Of a DNA stretch of 64,000 bases, positions 12,601-26,584 are shown piece after piece. The position numbers were made by a program, and so were the translations under genes. Every line of letters starts with the position of its first letter. Positions within the stretch are counted from its first letter, which is position 1. The notes beneath the pieces were generated by a model. That model searched no databases, was not told the DNA's origin, and worked only from the letters and a program-made list of their open reading frames with translations. Origin of the DNA: Pezizomycotina sp. ARF18 (lineage: Eukaryota; Ascomycota); NCBI GenBank assembly GCA_002224055.1, contig AZLU01000002.1, positions 734,827 to 798,826 on the forward strand, given 5' to 3'.

Positions 12601-15600
12601 TCCATCCCCTTGTACTCGACCGTAGGGCCGCAATCCTGAAGATAAGCAATTCAGCTCGGGGATACCTGGCCTTCAAACAGCATGATACTTAAGCACGCTG
12701 TTGAAGATATACGCGCATATCTATTTTGAATCGCATGGATGCAGACGACACTAAAGCAATGATAGAGCATTAGAACTTGGTTGTACCTTTCGATAGAGCC
12801 CCACTACCGGAGATCCTAAACCGACCAGAGAGCATAAGATCCGGACAAGAGGCCGCACTCAATCAACAACACATAACAAGCAAGAATCGAACGGCCACTT
12901 CCGAGTTATAACGTGCAACCCAATGAAAAAGAAGCCCAGTCGCATATGTAGATGGAGGTAATGAATATGAAGCGCTAATTATAAGCTGCTAATCATTCAT
13001 TTACTCGTCCAAACCCAAGACCTCCGATACTACCCGAGGTCGGCAAAGGAGCAACATACGCGGCACTGTAGTCCAATTTTGTTTTTCTTTACCATTATCA
13101 AACTCTCTCCCGTTGCCCGCTAAATCTAATGATATTATGATCGTATGCGACACATACATTGATTGTGTTAATTTCGGGCCTATCTCGAAACAAGTCGAGC
13201 ACCCAGGAGCCGAAATTATTGCACTGCACCTTCTCTCACTTATATCATCCATGAAAATCAATAATCTATTAAAACAAGATAGGTTACGCCTAGATATATC
13301 ATAAAGGCTCTGAGGGACCCTCCAAATCCCATACTGGTGTTCTCGTGGTTAAATCAATTAAACCATGATTCCTCGATACGTTGCTGCCACATGGTGTTCA
13401 ATATATTCATTAGGGGGATGTATTTTCCGAGTATGAACTTCCAGTATAGCAGTCCAGTTTTTCCAAAAGTATGTTATCTGTAGCTTCAGTATTGTACGTG
13501 AAATTCTGTCTTCGAAAGCACAACGGCGAGATGAAGTTCCTTTACATACGAGGACATGGTGGACCTTTTAAGCTCTTAAATCTCACAATGATATTCGAAG
13601 TAATAAGAACGCCTTTTTTTTTTTTTTTTTTCAAATACGCTTTCAACAGCACAGGCGGCTTATAGTCTTACTCGCCGAAGTCTTGCCGGTACTGTACATA
13701 TTCTTAACGTTAATTAACAGAAATAAGGACTAGAATCAGTGCACAACGCGTTTTAGAGTTGAGCTAACGGCAAGGCTTCGGAGCGAGCCTGTAGATAGAG
13801 CAGAGAAAAAGCAACAGGAAACGACCCTTCATGGTTGAAAAAAGCTACTAAAACTGCTGCTCAGATAGAGCCTGATGGAGCTTGGAAGCGTGGGTGCTAT
13901 TTATCCCGGCGGGAATTTGTGGCAGTAGAGTGAATAATTTCTTCTTTATTTGGATCCGTATAAAACCTCAAATTCTGATGTTTAAGCGGTATTCAAAGGA
14001 TGACCTCACAAATCCCAGCCAGGAAATTTAGAATACTTACGTACCGGTGCACTCAAAGCTGTATTGCTGTATTGCCATACCCTAATCCCTCGCCGCAAGC
14101 CACTATCGAACAATTAGTCAATCATACTGCTTTCCAAGCTCAGTCAACTATGGTACACATAAAATACCGACGTCATCAGGAAATCTTTTTTGATTATTAT
14201 GCGACCTCTTCGTTCACGAACCTCGATTTCATATCTGTGGTTGGTGCTTGAATCAAACGGCGTCAAATGATAAAGTAGAACGGAAATTCCTAGGCACAAT
14301 GAGCAATTATATATGCTGCCGAGCAGTGGATATCGCAAACGAAAATGCATCGTCTCAGAGTATTAACACAAATCATGAAACGACGCTTTTGCACGGGAGT
14401 CTGATTTATATTAACGGACGCTGAGGATTTCCGGACATGAAATAAACCTATCACCTTCCTGTAAACCGATATTGTCTAAGACTGACGCCTGTGATCCGAT
14501 ACAAATCGCTGCTATTGAACTTGAATACGTGGTAACTACTAGTGTAAGATGAATTGGTAGCGATACTCTTTTAATATAAAACACCAACAGGACAACCGGA
14601 AATCCGCCACATTCAACGTGCGTATGGTGTGACGATTTATACAAGAGGGAGAGAAGCGAGACGAGAAAGAGGAATAAAATACAAGCCGATCCAAAAATAA
14701 TTCAGCAAGTTATCCGCGCTGTCAACAAACAATACGATAAGATCCAAAAATGATCTAAAGTTAAGACCTGTAGGATTGACTCACAGGTCCGGTTGGCTAA
14801 GGCTATATTTAGCTGCTATACTGTTTCTAAAAGGACGCTCCGTTGTAAAAATCGACCAGTGGCACGATTGGTATCGTAACCTGATAAGGGCACTAGATCA
14901 AGGCTTAAATCCACTCCGATTATTAGTTTGAAGCGTTAACAACAAAGGCAATTCGAACATACTAGAGTCTTGATACCAAGAAATCAGAGGCACTTTGAAA
15001 TACGGCGACAACGAAGCTATGAATCTTTTTATATCTAGGTAGAGTATGGCGTTGAACAGGGTTGCAACCGAGTTCCAAGTCATGTACTATAAAATTCGCA
15101 ATTTTTCTAGTTACAAACACCTCGGCACTAAAACGCTACAGTCTTCTTCAGCTTATGGTTCAGGGGCGTATAATGTGTATGAGGAGGATACGATATAACC
15201 ATGAGCGGATTGGGTTTCACGTCGTAGAAGTGCCTCGTCATAGCAATCTCCTTAAGGTGCCTGTGAATAACATGTCGATTTACGTTACCGAAATTCCGGC
15301 GTTTTAAAGAAATTCCATGACAAGAGAAAGAACATCACGCCTATGCTTAAATTTTCTATGAGCTACCTAAGTGGCTTTTTGAAGCATTCCAAATATCTAT
15401 TTGCGTGGCTGCTAAAGATATGTCACCTATAGCGCGGTTTACAAGGTAGATTGTGTACTCTGATTTGCGCTAATCGCAAATACATTTTAATGACTTATTC
15501 GATTCGATCTAGCATTTGAATTTCGAGTCTAGAATAATGTTCATTCACGGGATCCTAAAGGGCAGTTACTGGATACTTCTCGGTTTTGGCGAGGAGGAGG

Positions 15601-16082
15601 GGGAACAGTATGAGCGCATAAGATCTCCTTTAAGCCAATTAGAGGTATTGAGGATGTTTTTATAAAGGAAATCACGGGCGTTCATGTATCTATCAATGAT
15701 ACTTACCTTGGTTTTATGTCGTCTTGTCGACTTGGAGGGCGCTATATTGGGAGGATGCTCTATATAATTGGGATCGAAAATAACCTAGTAACTTAATTCA
15801 TGATATAGTTTCTAGGTTATCAGAATGCAAAATTCTTTCGCGGCATTGAAATAAAGTTGTAAACAAAGTTAGGCTTTCGATCCATTCTCCAACAGAGTTA
15901 CTGGCATGTGGGAAAGATGGACTCCAGATTAATAGTCCTTCCATCGATCCTTTCAACACGTTTTTGGATATTTACTGTAAGTGGTGCTCACACAAAGCGG
16001 TTTTTGATTTTTCACTCTTCGCTCCTTAAGCCTTAAGTTTTATTGAAATCCGAGCGTATCAACGATCTCCTCCTTGCGCGAG
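9605..16082. other. Gene-poor stretch
   Basis: No gene can be supported. The first 300 bases are the likely promoter of the PCS60-like gene. T/A-rich runs lie at 9930-9965 (TTTTA-type), 10298-10322, 11005-11018 and 13613-13631. One minus-strand stretch at about 10720-10915 is open for some 60 codons (SYHVPENVSRGKEVNRFD) and could be coding, but I recognise nothing in it. The rest has random-looking frames interrupted every 20-60 codons, and no transposase, reverse transcriptase or LTR signature was seen. Hidden genes with many indels cannot be excluded. Confidence 0.5.
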
Positions 16083-18928
16083 ATGTCAGATCCCGATATT
16101 TCTAATGCTGAGCCTGTCTCAGCAGCTCAGTCTCAAGCCAGTAACACCGTCGACTGTAATATACACACCTCCAACTCTAGTCTCAGGATCTCGCGCACGA
16201 GCTGATATCGAAAGCGGCGTACATGTGCTACTACAAATTCGCCATAACAATCCGAAAATACCTAAATGGTGGGACCTGTATAATGAAGTTATGGAAGGTA
16301 AGTTCTTGACCCTTTAGCCATTTACTATAAATAGTACCAGAACGACGATGAGTTAAGCAACTGGACACTCACCTTCGCATTCTATGTAGGTTATGAGCGC
16401 GAATTCTACGACGCGGAACCTCTCCTCCCCGCGCACTGACGTTGCAGCGCTTAAGTTCTACTGGCTTGCCTCTCGACTACGTCCAGAATTCAAGGCGCTT
16501 ATACCTTCTCCGCACTCGAGAGGTCACTCTTCGAAGATCCACGGATAGTCGATCAGCAAATGAGGCAATGTGTAAGGCGCTGGCCAGGGTGTTGCCGATG
16601 CCATTAAGGAACCCTGAGTTGAACCTACGATAGCCGTCGTGTACATTCGACATTTTGCGTACGCGAGCGATCAATATGGAAGGATTCTACGCAAACTTCA
16701 AAATAGCACTGATCTTAAAATTGGGCATCTGATTCACGTTCGCGATCTGGAGCGGACGCCAAGATGCTGCCAAGGCCCCTTCAAGCGGCTGAAGGACCTC
16801 CCATCGGCAAAGTCTGCAGCAAGCGTTGGCCAACGCTCGAATTGTGGAGGCGGTGTAATATGTCCTGTTTCTATATACTTTACGCTCAGGGGCCGTTTTT
16901 GAACACAGAGTTTTGAATGGATTCATGAGCTATAGTGGTCTCGACGAGATTTAATCCTGGGCCTTTAATACAAATTAGTTTTTCTAACCGCTATGTAATT
17001 ATTAGACTTGTGTTGTATACTCCGCAAAATGAGACAACTTCCATCTTCATGTGCGGATCTAGGGTCTTGCTTTCGAAACTCTGATGATGATCACGGCAGC
17101 GCTGTGCATTCGCATCACAGTCGCCACGCCTGTCGAAATAACCATCGACGTTCCATCAGGTAGCACGACTCATAATGATCCAAACCTCCTCTGCTTACCC
17201 GCGACACGCTACTCTATAATAGCCTTCTTCTCGGCAACTACTTTGCGCATGCCGTCACTGTAAGGTCTGTACCCGGGGCGCCTTTGCTGACTACGGTCCT
17301 CAACGTACTCTTCGCACTAGTAATGCCGGCTTCAGGGATGATCAGGGGAATCGATTTTATAGGAAGACTAGCGAGGTTTGCGCCCAACGCGATACAAACG
17401 GCCGCGAGGTCTGGTGCATTATGCGTGGTGGTTAGGAATAAGGAATGGAGACCGGTGGCGGGACAAAAGATATATGGCGCCAGGTTCACGGCGGGGACCA
17501 CGGGACGGTCTGGTAGGGCCCCGGACGACGACGAGATAGTTACCGTGTAAGATTCCTTGGGAATATTGACATGCTCCTTTCTTAGCTCTAACCTTGAGCT
17601 CACTCGCAGGCTAAGTGACCCTAATCGTATGGACTTGTATTTGAACCTGATCTGGAGATCCTAGAGCACACCGACAATTGCGAGGATGATATTGTTGAGA
17701 TAAAAGACGGGCGTGCGGGGAGCAAAAGTGACGCTGTTGCCAATGACACACCGACCACCGAGACGGAAACCCGACGACGGCCTGAATACGCTTTTGTAGA
17801 AGAGCAAATAACTTCACTGCATCGGCGCGTTCATGGCAGCTTCTGTCTGCCACCGGGATACTCCTCAGAATCCTTCGTGGATTCGTAAAGGCGAATGTCG
17901 CAGATTCTCCTCAAATCAAGGAACCAGAACTTTCGCTTCGTATCTCCGCTAAATCATTTGCTGCGATACTTCAAACCGTTCTAGGCGTGAATACTTTACT
18001 CCAAACCCGGGCGGGCAGATTAACCAATTTGGATACGCAGCCTTCGGGCTTACTGTTATTCCGTATGTGATCGCTTCGGTTACGAATCTCGTCAGTAATC
18101 TCATTACGCCCGAATACCCAATGCTATATCTCGTAAGGTCGGAAGTGATGGATGAAGCGGAGTCAGTGCCAGGGGATTACTTCGTGGATGGTGTAGTTGG
18201 GAGTATCAAGCAGACTCTGATGGAGGGTTATACGATATTGAAGGTTGCAGCGTCGTCGACAACGACGCGGGCGACGATAAGGCTACAGGTCTTGGAAATC
18301 AACGTTCCAATTCCAGGTTGAAGCGATAGTTCCTGGGCCTACGCAACCCAACACGGCAGCGACAGGGAAGATTTACGACGGGTTGTACAGGCTGCGTGAG
18401 AGACATTCGGAAATCGAGGGCCAAGAGACTGATGCGGAATCGCCAGGATTATTGTCCGGCCTGCGGGAATTACGAAAAATATCAAGACAGCATGTTCCTT
18501 GAAAGACCGGGAGATGTCAAACTACCAGGACAGTCGTACGTTACTTCAAGCCATTCCTGATATGACATGATTTTTTTAATACAGGCAAGGTGCCTACTTT
18601 TGGGGATATTAGTCAAAGATGAGATGGAACTTGACACATGCCAGACTAACAATAGCCCACGTTTGTTACAGGATCGGAATGAAAATCATCAGAGCCCTAA
18701 TATTCTTCATAGAGTTCTACATCCTTCTTTTCCTACCCCTGACAATCATTGGTGTATGTCTGGTTTCCACAAGAAGGGAAGCACCTTGGCCCAGCGTGTG
18801 TGGACCATTTGCTGGCTAATATTGGTCAAATTTTCGGGTACTTTGGTGCTATGCAAACTTTACACTACTTTAGGAAGAGACTACCGTATTACGTTGGCGC
18901 GATAGCGTTGTTACTAGTCTTCCAATAG
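16083..18928 (+). CDS. Multi-pass membrane protein of unknown function (frame-broken)
   Basis: A gene hidden by indels. An ATG at 16083 opens MSDPDISNAEPVSAAQ; then come IPKWWDLYNEVMEG with a GTAAGT donor at about 16297 and an acceptor at about 16389, ALKFYWLASRLRPEFKALIP, DPRIVDQQMRQCVRRWPG and VYIRHFAYASDQYGRIL. Downstream are clear hydrophobic segments: NYFAHAVTVRSVPGAPLLTT running into a helix and PASGMIRGIDFIGR (about 17230-17380), FGYAAFGLTVIPYVIASVTN (about 18030-18090), then LITPEYPMLYLVRSEVMDEA, IIRALIFFIEFYILLFLPL (about 18680-18740) and ANIGQIFGYFGAMQTLHYF to a stop at 18926-18928. A hydrophilic acidic loop (EILEHTDNCEDDIVEIKDGR) lies between. The motifs resemble a large family of uncharacterised fungal integral membrane proteins as I recall it; no function is known to me. 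Several frame changes and at least three introns make exact exon borders uncertain. Confidence 0.72.
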
Positions 18929-21900
18929 GGGCTTTGTCACGGTGGGGCAGATGATTGTTCAATATGGAGACTGTAGGAAATTAAGATAATAACGCCGGTG
19001 AATTGCCCTAAAGTACGAAGAGACCTCGAGAATAATCTTTAGATATAGGAAACTAAAGTATACAACTAAACCTAGATTAAGATATATCACGGAATAGTCG
19101 TGAACCAAATAAATCAACACGTGCACTGAAAACGAATTAGATAGGGATTAAATATGTCAAGCGCTTTGGCCGCCATTCCCGGAACGATGTCCTTGTTCGA
19201 GCGAGAAGACGTTCAGGCGCTAAGGTAGACCGAAAACAGTAGTAAATCGAAGCAAAAGCCAAAGATGGGAGAAAGTGATGCTCGGTCTGTGGGTCGGCGC
19301 GGCACTGGTAAGAATTTATTCAATGTAAGCACTCCGCGATTTCAAACACAATTAATCTGGTGAAATGCCTAAAAACAAGCTGAAGTTGTTCCGCAACTTT
19401 AGATCTAGACCTCCGTAATGCTGCAAACGATGAAAAACGTTGCATTTATCAGGATTGCCGATCGTGCCGTTGAGAAGCCGGCCGTATGGAATGCAATTGT
19501 TTACAAGAGCCCGCGGCGAGCTATTGTTTCCGTAAATTCGGTAATAACGACTCCACTTGCTCCTTTCCGTTTCTTATCTAGTATTGTGCTGAGTCAAGCT
19601 ATCGAAATGGGACAGGCTGTTGTCATAATGGCCGGTAAATAGTCAGGCCCTTGACAAAGGTCTGAAGCAGACACATTAAGTTGTCCTTGCTGGGCTCTTG
19701 GAGCCTAGAAGTTCGATTCAAATGCTATGGCGCTGGAGTCTGCCGGATGTCCGATTTTGGAGATTAGAATGATTAATCAAAGCTCGTCTTCGTATAGTGC
19801 GATCAATATACAGCACAAGCTTATTACAGTGTTCGGCATTGCAGATCGGAATATCTTATAGTTTTCACTAGCTCTAACTCTACAAGGATAGAAACAGGGT
19901 ATAGAACCGAGTTGATAAGTATTATCCACATTTGAGTGCGTTGTAATGCGACTTGGAGCATGATAATGTAAATGGCTCGCAGATATTACTAGTAAAAGGA
20001 GTATGTTTACCGCTCTCGAGATCTAGGCTAGGTCTTTGTCTCAAGTTATAATATCGGTGCTCGTCCGAGTATTCCCTAGTCTTCGTCAATGTCACTGATT
20101 TTCGTGGTATTTGCCTCCATCGCGCCAATTTAGTTCAAGCTTGCCTTGTTTGTCAAGCATGCCGTGCCGCAGCGAGCTAAGGAACACCTGGAAAGAGTTC
20201 CACCTCGAGTAAAGCACCAGCATGATGATCTATCCTACAATCGATCCAACTCAACTTGAAATATCTATACATGCGGGATTTTTTTCCAAGTCACGTCTAG
20301 TATATTTACTACAACACGGAACGGCCTTACATTTCACCGCCCCGAGACACTTGCCAGACTTATGCCCCGGCTTTTTATAGCGGTGAAGATAACGAATGTC
20401 TATTGTTGACGTTTTTTCAATATAACTATCTGTTTCTCAATATACCGTCAACCTGTGCCACGTAAATTTACTATACAGTCCTTGAAGTCAAATGGAGAGC
20501 AGGACTCAAATTTAACAAATGTTTATCTGGCCCAATCAACCCCGCTGCAGTGAAAAAGAATATTACAAGCTCCATCAAGTAACCCGTGAGGACTTTGATC
20601 TGTGGGGCATTTCAAGCAATATTGTTTACTCGTCGAATCAAACCATTTTATTCGTTTATTCTCCCCCAATACACGTGTAAGAGTCAGATTAGATGGCCGC
20701 CAACCAAAGATCTTTGAGTCTGAGAAGAATTCGCCCTAGCCTAGTGTATACCAGCAACCTACTCGTATTAGACCAATATCCGACGGAACCATTCTCGGAG
20801 GTTGGTTTTTTCGCTATTTGAATAACCCAGATGTCATCGCCTTTCGAACATTATCTAAATATAATATAAGTTACTTGGGAATCAATACTCTTCGTAGAAT
20901 GGAACTAAGCAAATAAATATTTAAGTGCTTGTAAGTGCAAATCTCAACGAACACCAATAATGAAATGGTCAAATTCGGGGTCAACGAGATCAATCCGTAA
21001 CAAATTAAAACGGATAGTAATACGCTAGATGCAGCGGACTTCAAATTACCGTCATCTCATAGTGTTCTTTAATTTTCCGTATACCAAGGCGTTTGTGTGT
21101 TATATCGGACGCGTCCAATTTAGCGTGACGATCGATCTAAAGGGTAAAGTGTGAGGTTTTCGTTTTCTCCATCGGCCATCTTCAGTTGCAACTAGAATCA
21201 GCGCATCCGTTCCCTCATAGTGTATTATCTCTGACTCTAAATCTGTAAATCATTCCAGATAGACGCTACATTGCATTTCAAATACCAGTATAGCGTTTGA
21301 AAGCGGTTCGCTTTCTCTCGGGCCACAACAGGCGAAATGGAAGCGTTGCTAGCGTGGGGGCGAGAAGCGGTTCGTTGGTATTCTGGTTGCTTGATCAGCC
21401 CAACCGGCATCACTGACCGAGTATATGGTTTCTTTCACGGTAATTTTTACTTGCAACGCATTCGTGATTGCAAATATCGCTTTGGAGGGAATTTGAAATG
21501 GATAGACGACGAAGTTGTGGTGCAAGAGCGTATAGATCCTGTGTTATTGTGAGAGAGATTCTCTTCTCTTAGTATTTTTTGCACAATTACTTTGCCAGAA
21601 TCTTGTTGTTCCATCTCGAAAGATTAATCTTCTATAATTTCAGTTCTTAGAATTTCGTACAAGTGCTCGATATTGCTGTTTGGTAATTAAAAGAGTATAA
21701 AATCGAATAAATAGATGAAAATGCTTCTTATATTCCAGTATGGTAGCAGAAAGTGGGTGTAGGCCAGTCTTCCGCCTTTGATCAACAAGAAAGGGGTATT
21801 TGACAGAAGTATAAGACAAGGCATAAGCACACCATCTCCATTTCTCATAAAAAGAGCAATGTATGAATAGGATTTTTCGCCTTGACTCATAAGCGTCAAT

Positions 21901-23860
21901 TTTCAGACTAACAAATACTGAACAATACCTGGGCGTGGGCTGTACATACGGCATCATAATCTAGCCTCAATCCCTTAAGAACTGACAACTCAACGACGGA
22001 ATTTCAGACGGAAAATTTCCCCCGGGCCAGTTTTATCACTGGTCTAAGCTATTCATCTGATGTTGACATAGTGTCGCGAATTAATACAATACCTGCCTAC
22101 CTGAAGGTGGCCACAAAGAAGACGTTTTTTAAGGTCTTATCTTGTGTATACCTGTATAACCAATGACTAAAAATTGGTTTGTTTAGAGTTCGTACTAATG
22201 CGCGCCTTCGTGTCTCTATTCCGCTCCGCATATCATAGTAAAATCTTGGTTTTGAGGTCAAATATAAAAAATAGTATGGCCTGCGGGCTTGCCGGTTGTG
22301 GCCGCTCTCGTTCCCCACCAAGCTTTCTCAGTCGCATTACACACAGACTTTAGAGATAACACCTTGAGTGGCCTATCAAAAACTTCGTCTATTAGCGTAG
22401 AGATCGATATGCGCATCAAGTAGATACAGGTTACCATCGGAATATTGACTCGAAGAAACTGAACCGAAAACCAAGTATCCTTATCTATACTCTGTCGCCC
22501 TCTCCTTTCTGTTCTTTCTTTCCTTTTTCCGGCAATGGACCTGCTATCTAATAGCCCTGCAGCAGCCCTGATTATAATTGCGTCGGTCGTGCAGATTGAG
22601 TGCTTTAGTGGCTGTATTCATATCTCCAGCGCTTTGATCTTTCCTGCTGATAAATTTAACGCGGGGTGCTCATAGGATTGAAGAAAAAAAAAAATTTTTT
22701 TTATCCTTGGATACAACCACGGCAAAAAGCATTATATTCAACACTGAGGGTTGTTTTCAAGAACACCGCACACGCGTTAGGCCGGCTTTGTGAATTGTAA
22801 TCCAAAAAATTCAGTCGCGGAGACGCCCTCGCAATTGGAACGGTAGTTCCCTGCTAGTTACTCTTTTATTTACAAAGTATTGTTTTCCACAATTAATTCT
22901 TATGCGCGTTCTTGGGTTACTCCGTAAGTAATTTCAAAATTAGTAGTATTGCATCTCAATATAAATGTTACCAATATTCAGTTCTTGTTTTGGTTCATTG
23001 AGGGTTTTACCCTAGAAACTTTGTGATAGTACAACGTAAATAGGGGCTTACAACTAACTTTCTCTACTACGCAAATGTGAGTCCCATTGCATAATATTAG
23101 AAGTTCACAAAGAGATATCTCTGTCCTGGTTGAGGAAAGAGAAAACCCCGATATTAGCATTCCATTGAAATCTCAAGTGGTTCTATCATCGATGTGCCTG
23201 GTGAACAAAACCATGAAGACCGCCCAAAGAGGAATTTAACTTGATCTCGTATTTGGAGCAAATATTACGACTATGGAATAGGGTAGGTGAGCGGGGTAGG
23301 TGAGCAAAGGAATATGAGATATTTATATCAGTGTGGAGTCTTTCTTAGTATTGCCTGTCTTTCTTTCGTTTCCAGTAATTTCATGAGAAATTACGTGTAT
23401 CTGAGAATTGTGTGTATTCAAGGATAATTGTGTATGGATAACGCTCCGGCGGTGAAGGAAGAGGACAGAATGTTGAAGAAATGAGGATATATGAGATTGA
23501 CGAACCAAAAAAAAAAGTGAAAAAAAGGATTTATAACGATTATAAGAATCGGATGACGATGAAGCCTTAAACAGCCATGCAACGCTAACTTGACATATGA
23601 AAAAGTATGATTAATGGTAGTCAAGAGACGCTGAAGGAAATCAAGTTCAGGGCAGACCATGCCCATTGGAAACAAACAGGTTAAGGTATGCCAGCATTAC
23701 AATAAGAATAAAAAAGTTAAACGCCAACTACAAAGCAAATAAAAAGAACGCTACCCGACACCAGAGATGATGTAGTCGTAACTCGTATAATCGATTTTAG
23801 ACGTCTGTTTGGTCGTCCGTCATCGCTGTCGTGCTCAAGTCTCGCGGTCCCGCTCAGCAC
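18929..23860. other. Gene-poor stretch with a possible gene start near 19154
   Basis: No gene is supported firmly. At 19154 (+) an ATG opens MSSALAAIPGTMSLFERED, and after one in-frame stop the same frame runs on as GESDARSVGRRGTG to a GTAAGA donor-like site near 19308; an open plus-strand frame follows at 19418-19642. This could be the 5' part of an unrecognised gene. Remaining frames (for example 21337-21552 +, 21640-21957 -) show no domain. An A12-T9 palindromic run sits at 22683-22703. The gene downstream begins on the opposite strand. Confidence 0.4.
23281..23306. repeat. 13-bp tandem repeat, two copies
   Basis: The unit GGGTAGGTGAGC plus one base occurs twice in direct tandem. It is too short to assign to any element. 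Confidence 0.7.
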
Positions 23861-24747
23861 TCATCGCGGCCATCGCTCGTCGACTTTCCTCTTAACTACG
23901 CTCGCGGCTTCTTCGGCCGTAAGCTCCGTTACATCGATTTCATACTCTTTACCCCGACCCAGTCCTCGAAGCGGTGTATTTTATTCCCTTCTCTAAGTTC
24001 CTTCAGGACTTCTCTATTAGTTAACTTGGTTTTTTCTCTCCGACCGGGGGCCGTAACGCGGGTTAAATTTTCGGCTTGCGTGCATGTCAAAATTATCGAA
24101 ACAAAAGGACAATGGCGGCGACGGGAAGCAGAGAGATACTCGTGACAGACGGAAGTTCCGAGGGCAGAGGTTGACTGAGAATCGACGAAGATCCAGGTAG
24201 TCCCGTGATGCGTGTGCGATGCTAAATAGAGTCAAATACGGTTGTGCGCTAGAGAAGTTGGCCGATATTATTAACTTTCAATCCGATCGATGGAAGCCTT
24301 CTCAAAGTCCAGAAACCACATTAAGAGACTTTGGAGAGGCATTCAGAGTGCAAGAGAAATACATACTAATGCTCTTCTAAGAGGTTGATAACTGGGGTCC
24401 GTTCTGTCGTAGACGGCTACAGCGCGTTTATTAGAAGGTGATTATCGAAAACTTTGGAATTCGGTATTATCTTGCTAAATAAGTCCATAAAACATGTTAG
24501 TAGCAAGTACGGATTTTTGTGAGATATTCTAGCCTTAGATCTAAATCCGATAAATCAATTCTTCCTCCATAACATAGCGATTACCAGATCCCAGAGATGT
24601 TTTCAGTTGATCATAGATATTACGACCGAATTAACCCGCAAACCAAAGTCACGGTATAGCAAAAATAAAATTACCTTAATGCGGTTCCAATTGTTAATTT
24701 ACCGACTCCAGGAAAAGCCGTTAATAAAAATCAGCGGCGCGGTGCAT
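23861..24747 (-). CDS. P-loop kinase-like protein (AAA_33-type), fungal orphan
   Basis: Small P-loop NTPase/kinase-fold protein, reading on the minus strand. From an ATG at 24747 the sequence gives PLIFING then FPGVGKLTIGTAL (Walker A, GxxGxGK). An intron (about 24674-24475) leads to SKIIPNSKVFDNHLLIN and AVYDRTDPSYQPLRRAL; a second intron (about 24366-24222) leads to TTWIFVDSQSTSALGTSV, RRRHCPFVSIILTCTQAENL, KLTNREVLKELREGNKIHRF and, after a frame change, EYEIDVTELTAEEAASVVKR, stopping at 23861. The order Walker A, DNHLLID-like, TWIFxDxQS and a C-terminal aspartate-rich tail is what I know from a family of fungal nucleotide/small-molecule kinase-like proteins of unknown substrate. About 185 residues, near family size. 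At least three indels break the frame, one at the P-loop itself and one after DNHLLIN, which explains why no long open frame marks it. Confidence 0.8.
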
Positions 24748-26584
24748 GGCGTATCGCTATCACCAAAGTCGCTGGCAGCACTCGTAACTCCGGAAAGACT
24801 GAAATTTCGTGGAGATATAAGCCGCCTGGCGTTAAGGGTTTACTTAGCGGCGTTGATGGTGTGCTGCCGAGACTGCCTACGGAGAAAATGGGAAGTCGAT
24901 ACCAGTCACCGACGAGGGCCTCGAAGGAGGCCGCGATGACGGCGGGGAATAAGAAAGTATGCCCGTAGTAATAGGCGGCGGGAACATTGACATTTCGGTT
25001 CCCTCACCTTCGCCACAAAATTGAAAACCCAAAGGCCCTTTTGGATACAAGGGCGAGTTACACGATATCGGGAGAGTACGTTAAGCGCCACTTTGAAAGT
25101 ATATAGAAATATTTATATTCTCGATTTAAACGGGAGGAAAGTTGAAAACTTATGACCGAGGACTTGAAAGATGGATAATAGAGTCGGTGCGAGATAAAGC
25201 ACAATGATTGCTATTATTAGTCGTGTAATAATGTAATAATAACAATATTTTTGAAACCGGTACCGAGAATATAATTTTTCTTTAGCGGAAACAATAAGAA
25301 AAGATCAGAAAAGGATACCAGAAAACGTAACGAACAAGCAATAAAAAGGGCTCGATCGCTGTATATAAAGGAGAACCATGATAAAGAAACACTGCTATAG
25401 CTAAATTATAAATATATATCTTCCCCTCTCTGTAATGTACAAAAGCGAGCGATAGCTAGAGCGAAAAATAAAATATTCCTCCCGGCATAGATACTCCTCG
25501 TATAAGCCGCCAAATCCCAATTGGTTTTCCACTTCCCTTTGATAGCAAAAAGATAGCAGTCAATGCCAGTCATTCACATGTTGGTTGGAAGTGCTATGTT
25601 GGCTGGATAATGTATCTTCTCTCTTTTTCTCAAACAAGAAAGGCGCTATACCCCTTTTCCTTATTTAGAAAAATTGCTGATATGACTGCAGCAATTTCAT
25701 ATACTGTAGATAACGGTGTCACCGAACCAGAATTTCAACCAAAGCTAAAAAAGCAGGGCGGGAGTATACTTCTTCCACTGGACATGGATTTTTTAGGGAG
25801 GGGAAGCCATTGCATTATACAGTGTATATAAACGTCGAGTTGTCTGACCCGGCGAAAGCTCCGACGTGCCATTAATTCATATCTCTTCGGCGTATACGTC
25901 TTTGAAGTTTTTGCCGGTCGCGCAATTTTGCAATAAATTTGCCCTCTCTGTGGACTAAATTCTTCCTCCGTCCTTGCATTGACAATTGATCGATCGAAAG
26001 ACGTGATATAATTTTTTTTCGGTTAACATTCGGATCTTTGGCCCCAATCCTAGTAAGGCTCTAATCTATTGTGGGCTGTACTGGCCCCACCATTTCAAAC
26101 GCGTCTTCCTTGCATAGGAAGAAGGAAAAAATTTTGGTCTTTTTTGTATCCGCCCTCGGTTGAATGGGTTTGCTTCCATTGGAAGGTTCTTCCTAGACCT
26201 TTGTGGACCATACATTACGATCAGCTAATTAGCTAACCATACTTTCCATCCAGCTGGCTAGGATCCCTCGTATAGTGTTCGAAGTGGGAAGAGTCGGAAG
26301 ACGCTTTGTTGATGTTGGGAATTGAAAAGATTGGGAAAGTATTTGAACCTTACATAAACTTCGGCCCTAGGAGAAAGACACCATCATATCTCGACTATCA
26401 GGGAGAGAGATAAAAACCTTGATTGGCAGCTTTCCCATTTGCGGAAATACCATTTTTCCTTACTACCTTTCTTTTTCCGATTTTTTTTTTTTTTTTGGCG
26501 GCGCTCAATTACAACAAGAATTAGCCTCGGAAGTAGAAATATTTCGAAAATAGCAGTGAATGAGGTAACCAACATTAGGACGTC

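Noticed and set aside
17238-17603. Minus-strand 121-codon frame
   Set aside because: It overlaps the better-supported plus-strand membrane protein exon with the NYFAHAV and PASGMIRGID signatures.
19690-19780. Possible tRNA gene (GTTCGATTC-like T-loop)
   Set aside because: No matching acceptor stem, D-arm or anticodon arm could be paired at the right distance.
24607-24939. Plus-strand 110-codon frame
   Set aside because: The minus strand carries the Walker A exon with a matching splice donor; the plus frame has no recognisable motif.
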